Shown here piece by piece: positions 4,069 through 6,853 of a DNA stretch of 6,853 bases. Position 1 is the stretch's first letter. Every line of letters begins with the position of its first letter. The notes under the pieces were generated by a model, which had not been told where the DNA came from, ran no database searches, and saw only the letters and a list, made by a program, of their open reading frames with translations. The DNA comes from JBHIFB01 sp046760905 (GTDB taxonomy: Bacteria; Gemmatimonadota; CAZMKB01), in the NCBI GenBank assembly GCA_046760905.1, contig JBHIFB010000154.1, forward strand, positions 1 through 6,853, given 5' to 3'. A program made the translations under genes and the position numbers.

Positions 4069-4671
4069 ATGAAGGTTATTTTGCTCCCAGCTTTATTGAC
4101 GTGCATTCTTATTCATTCTTCTGTCACGGGAGTCCATTGCGCTGATTCCACTTTCATCAAGGGACATGTATTTTCCATGATGGGAGGAGCAGTAGTAGTT
4201 GTCGAGGATGCCGGGAGCGGTCTCATATCCACTCGGGATACCGTGAAGATCAATCAGAAGGATATGAAATTCTCTCCCGCGATTGTAGCAGTTATTGAAG
4301 GATCAGTTATTGAGTTTCCAAACTTAGAGGAGGCCATATATCACAATATATTTCTCGAATTGCCCGCGCAAGGAAACATGGTGGACTTAGGAACATATAG
4401 AGCAGGAGAAACCAGGTACTTTTTGGCTGAGGGCGAGGGCGTCATCGAGGTTTTCTGTGTTATACATCAGCGGATGTATGCTGTAGTGGTAATCACTGAT
4501 AATCCATATTTCTCCAATGTCTCTGAGGATGGCAGGTATGAGATCAAAGGCGTTCCACCCGGAAACTACACACTCTCCCTTTGGTCCGTAGACATGGAAA
4601 ATCAATGCTATTTGAAGGAGTCAAGGAATGTTAACCTCCCGGACAACAGCACGGTTATCGTCAACTTTTAA
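4069..4671 (+). CDS. Exported cupredoxin-like (type 1 copper) protein with a C-terminal beta-sandwich
   Basis: The 200-residue protein has a signal peptide (hydrophobic 3-20, probable cut near A25). A cupredoxin domain (about 60-142) follows. It starts INQKDMKFSPAIVAVIEGSV, has EFPN followed by H92 in AIYHNIF, then C130, H133 and M136 in VFCVIHQRM. H92, C130, H133 and M136 are the complete ligand set of a type 1 (blue) copper site. Residues 144-200 (YFSNVSEDGRYEIKGVPPGNYTLSLWS) resemble a carboxypeptidase-regulatory-like Ig fold. This two-part layout is seen in proteins often labelled methylamine-utilisation-like, though no amine pathway is present. It should act as a periplasmic one-electron carrier. 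The next gene starts inside its 3' end, and a sigma-54 promoter lies 186 bp upstream, so it heads the redox operon and probably exchanges electrons with the cytochrome it precedes. Confidence 0.92.
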   Translation: MKVILLPALLTCILIHSSVTGVHCADSTFIKGHVFSMMGGAVVVVEDAGSGLISTRDTVKINQKDMKFSPAIVAVIEGSVIEFPNLEEAIYHNIFLELPAQGNMVDLGTYRAGETRYFLAEGEGVIEVFCVIHQRMYAVVVITDNPYFSNVSEDGRYEIKGVPPGNYTLSLWSVDMENQCYLKESRNVNLPDNSTVIVNF

Positions 4672-5935
4672 GACTGAAGCCAGCCACTGGTTTATCCTTG
4701 GCACCCTCCTGGTTTCCTTGATCATCGAAGGGTTCCTACCCGGCAGCTCCGTAGAGGCAATACCGGCATTCGCAAGAAAATATGAGCAGTCTTGCACGAC
4801 CTGCCACATGGGATTTCCCGCCCTCAACCCGTTCGGCGAAGCATTCAGGAACAACGGTTACAGGTTCCCACGTGAGTCTCCTCTGGAAGTCGTGGAGAAA
4901 CCTGTGAAACTGGGCATGAAAGCTCAGAGGAAGCTGTTCCCTCGCAAGGCCGTATATCCGGGAGAGATACCAGGATCCTTTCCTATTGCCCTCCGTTTGG
5001 AGATGGATATACGTGCAAGGAACTTTGGGGATATTCGCAGTGAATTCCGGTTTCCTCATGAAATCGAGGTTCTCTCGGGTGGCAATTTCGGTGAAAAATT
5101 TTCCTTCTTCCTCGAGATGCCTGTTTACGAGGATGGAAGTTTTGGGGGTCTTGATCGCACCTTCCTTCAATTCAACAGGCTTCTCGGTGGCCAACCGTCC
5201 TTAAACCTCAAAGTGGGTCAGTTTGAGATAGCTGCGGTGCCTTTTTCGAAGATTAGAAGACTCACAATGGATCATTACGTTGTAAGCGACATTATCTTTG
5301 GAGAGATTCCTTTCAGACTGAAGAATCCACAGCAGGGGCTCGAGGTGTGGGGAATCTCAGATGGAGATAAAGGAAGTTTCTATTATGGTGTAGGCATTGT
5401 AAATGGTACCGCATCTGATGGCGGTAGCGAAGGTCAATCTGAAGAAGGTTCTGAAAAGGACATCTATGCTCGTTTCTATTATAAACTAGGTGGGTTATCT
5501 CTTGATGGTGAAAAGGGAGTGGTTCCGCAGAGAGGGAACTGGCATGACAATTCCATCAGGTTAGGAGGATTTGCATACAGAGGGTTTGCCGGCAGCGTGG
5601 GCTTTACAAGAGTTGGATGGGATGTTCGCTGGCAGAGGAATGACCTTGTCCTGTTTTCAGCCATCCTTCTGGGGATCAATGACTCCGAGCCAGCTGATCT
5701 CTGGTCAAGAAGGGCCTACTTTCTGGAATCGAATTATTACTTCCTTCCATGGATGATAGGAGCCCTGCGGTATGAGGGGCATAGAGATCTTGGAATGCAG
5801 GAAGAGGGGAAGGGTATTATTTCTCATCTTTCCTTCTACCTTCGCCCAAATATAGCGATAAGGATAGAAGGAGCTCAATACCTTTCGCCTCAGAATAGAT
5901 TCGCCTTCAGAGTTCGTTTTGACAATGCTTTCTAA
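4628..5935 (+). CDS. Mono-heme cytochrome c fused to an outer-membrane beta-barrel (Cyc2-like)
   Basis: The 435-residue protein has a long signal peptide (basic 1-20, hydrophobic 21-38, probable cut near A44). Next is a short heme segment, IPAFARKYEQSCTTCHMGFP, with CxxCH at C56-C59-H60, then ALNPFGEAFRNNGYRFP. From about residue 115 the sequence alternates polar and hydrophobic/aromatic residues (RLEMDIRARNF, FSFFLEMPVY, LNLKVGQFEIA, ARFYYKLGG, IRIEGAQYL, FAFRVRFDNAF). It ends in Phe, the outer-membrane barrel assembly signal. An N-terminal 'PAFAR...CxxCH...PxLNxFGxxF' plug plus porin is the layout of Cyc2, the outer-membrane Fe(II) oxidase; broader relatives of unknown substrate share it. 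The start overlaps the cupredoxin gene by 44 bp and has AAGGAG seven bases upstream. Inferred role: electron transfer across the outer membrane with the cupredoxin as partner. Family assignment is moderately sure, substrate is not. Confidence 0.95.
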   Translation: MLTSRTTARLSSTFKTEASHWFILGTLLVSLIIEGFLPGSSVEAIPAFARKYEQSCTTCHMGFPALNPFGEAFRNNGYRFPRESPLEVVEKPVKLGMKAQRKLFPRKAVYPGEIPGSFPIALRLEMDIRARNFGDIRSEFRFPHEIEVLSGGNFGEKFSFFLEMPVYEDGSFGGLDRTFLQFNRLLGGQPSLNLKVGQFEIAAVPFSKIRRLTMDHYVVSDIIFGEIPFRLKNPQQGLEVWGISDGDKGSFYYGVGIVNGTASDGGSEGQSEEGSEKDIYARFYYKLGGLSLDGEKGVVPQRGNWHDNSIRLGGFAYRGFAGSVGFTRVGWDVRWQRNDLVLFSAILLGINDSEPADLWSRRAYFLESNYYFLPWMIGALRYEGHRDLGMQEEGKGIISHLSFYLRPNIAIRIEGAQYLSPQNRFAFRVRFDNAF

Positions 5936-5984
5936 AAGGGGATATTGGTAAGACTTAATTCATCGCTATCCGAGAGAATTTACG

Positions 5985-6853
5985 GTGAAGCTCGCTTATA
6001 AGTTCATCATTCCAACAACTCTGGTATTGTTCCTTGTATTAATCTTCTTCACTACTTACCTTGTTCGAACTGAACGTAGACAGCATTTTGGCGAGAATAT
6101 GTTGCGGTGGAGAATGGTGGGGCAGAGTCTGAGCAGGAATTGGATGAATACCATGAAATTGACAGGATCTGACAACCTTGCCCGTGATCAACTCTTCTCC
6201 CAGCAGGATGACCCGGAGATCCTGGAAATCTCCATGATAAGGAATCCTAAGGTAACCAGAATAAATCCGGCGAGTAGTCCCTATGCAAGTACCCCCCTTG
6301 AGAGGGAGATAGTCCGGTTGGGTGAGATAAGATCTGAAATGGGAAGATATGGAGATATCAGTGTTCTGCAGACTTTTATTCCCATGAAGGCAGAGCGGTC
6401 GTGTGTGGATTGCCACAGGAAGGTGAACGGTCACGATCTCAATGTCGGTGAGGTTATAGGAATTATCAAACTCACAACCTCTCTCGCAGGAGTAACAGGG
6501 ACTGTAGCTGATGACCAGAGAAGAATCATTTCAGGCGGCGTGCTGTTTTCGCTACTCATAGGTGTAACCATATTTGCGGTTGCCATGAGTATAGTAAGAC
6601 CTATACGCAGTCTGGTAAGTGCTACAGAAAGGGTGGCGAAGGGAGATTTCAGTCAGAAGGTGATCAACGACACGAAGGATGAGATCGGTATTCTCACCCG
6701 TTCGTTTAACCACATGACTGAGAATTTGAAAGGATATCGGAAGAAGCTTGAGCGCAAGAACCTCAACCTCAGAATATCACGGGAAATAATAGAAGGGATG
6801 AGCACTTCTCTGGAGCCTCAGAATTTCTTATCATCTTTCTCCAGTGCTATCAG
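5985..6853 (+). CDS. Membrane sensor with periplasmic c-heme domain and HAMP (partial, cut at right edge)
   Basis: The frame is open from GTG 5985 to the window end (289 codons and two bases). Membrane helix 1 (7-27) is followed by a periplasmic domain (28-180) with a heme c motif CVDCH (C140, C143, H144), then helix 2 (181-204). A HAMP linker (about 200-255) has P206, AKGDFSQKV and DEIGILTRSFNHMTENL. A coiled coil leads into SREIIEGMSTSLEPQNF (265-281), which looks like the entry to a GAF or similar domain. The periplasmic part matches the heme-containing DUF3365/Tll0287-like sensor type, which responds to redox state or small ligands. The output (histidine kinase, cyclase or phosphatase) lies beyond the edge. 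The start is inferred: GTG is the only usual start codon between the in-frame stop at 5949 and helix 1, with GAGAG eight bases upstream. It lies 49 bp after the cytochrome gene, probably in the same operon. Confidence 0.93.
   Translation, partial: MKLAYKFIIPTTLVLFLVLIFFTTYLVRTERRQHFGENMLRWRMVGQSLSRNWMNTMKLTGSDNLARDQLFSQQDDPEILEISMIRNPKVTRINPASSPYASTPLEREIVRLGEIRSEMGRYGDISVLQTFIPMKAERSCVDCHRKVNGHDLNVGEVIGIIKLTTSLAGVTGTVADDQRRIISGGVLFSLLIGVTIFAVAMSIVRPIRSLVSATERVAKGDFSQKVINDTKDEIGILTRSFNHMTENLKGYRKKLERKNLNLRISREIIEGMSTSLEPQNFLSSFSSAI

Noticed and set aside
4736..5194. Minus-strand 152-codon frame inside the porin-cytochrome gene
   Set aside because: It is antisense to the heme motif and barrel-coding sequence and shows no domain features.
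6039..6434. Minus-strand 131-codon frame opposite the sensor gene
   Set aside because: The plus strand encodes the membrane helix, CxxCH motif and HAMP; the antisense frame has no recognisable features.

Overview
The window comes from a Gram-negative bacterium of moderate GC content. It encodes an outer-membrane beta-barrel with an N-terminal c-type heme motif, periplasmic cupredoxin and heme-sensor proteins, a sigma-54 promoter and a lemA-htpX pair. This fits an anaerobe- or metal-redox-type lineage such as the former Deltaproteobacteria, Nitrospirota or NC10, but the sequence alone does not settle the phylum.

Layout, left to right. (1) 214-876 (+) is an exported, histidine-rich 'EHP'-repeat protein of unknown function with a near-perfect Shine-Dalgarno, possibly preceded by a 27-codon leader ORF. 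(2) On the minus strand, lemA (2377-1823) and htpX (1813-911) form a two-gene membrane proteostasis operon. It has its own sigma-70-type promoter, overlapped by a perfect 7-bp inverted repeat, and a 13-bp inverted repeat spans the htpX stop codon. (3) Positions 2585-2780 are non-coding but packed with consecutive hairpins, including a good minus-strand terminator. (4) A more AT-rich vapB-vapC toxin-antitoxin operon (3382-2805, minus) has a strong promoter and repeat-type operator. Its PIN toxin carries Asn where the third catalytic Asp is expected. (5) The 686-bp gene-free stretch 3383-4068 holds the vapBC promoter, a truncated integron attC-like palindrome, a GC-rich cluster of hairpins, a textbook sigma-54 promoter (3867-3883) and an AT-rich leader with a hairpin over the ribosome-binding region. 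(6) A plus-strand redox operon follows: an exported cupredoxin (4069-4671); an overlapping mono-heme cytochrome/outer-membrane-barrel fusion resembling Cyc2-type porin-cytochromes (4628-5935); and a membrane sensor with a periplasmic c-heme domain and HAMP, cut by the right edge (5985-6853+).

The most interesting unit is the last one. A sigma-54 promoter appears to drive a blue-copper protein, a porin-cytochrome fusion that could carry electrons across the outer membrane, and a heme-based transmembrane sensor. This reads as a self-contained module for sensing and exchanging electrons with an extracellular partner. The electron donor or acceptor, the activator acting at the sigma-54 promoter and the output domain of the sensor are not visible here. 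The vapBC block, flanked by palindromic elements, looks like an acquired insertion between the housekeeping operon and the redox operon.
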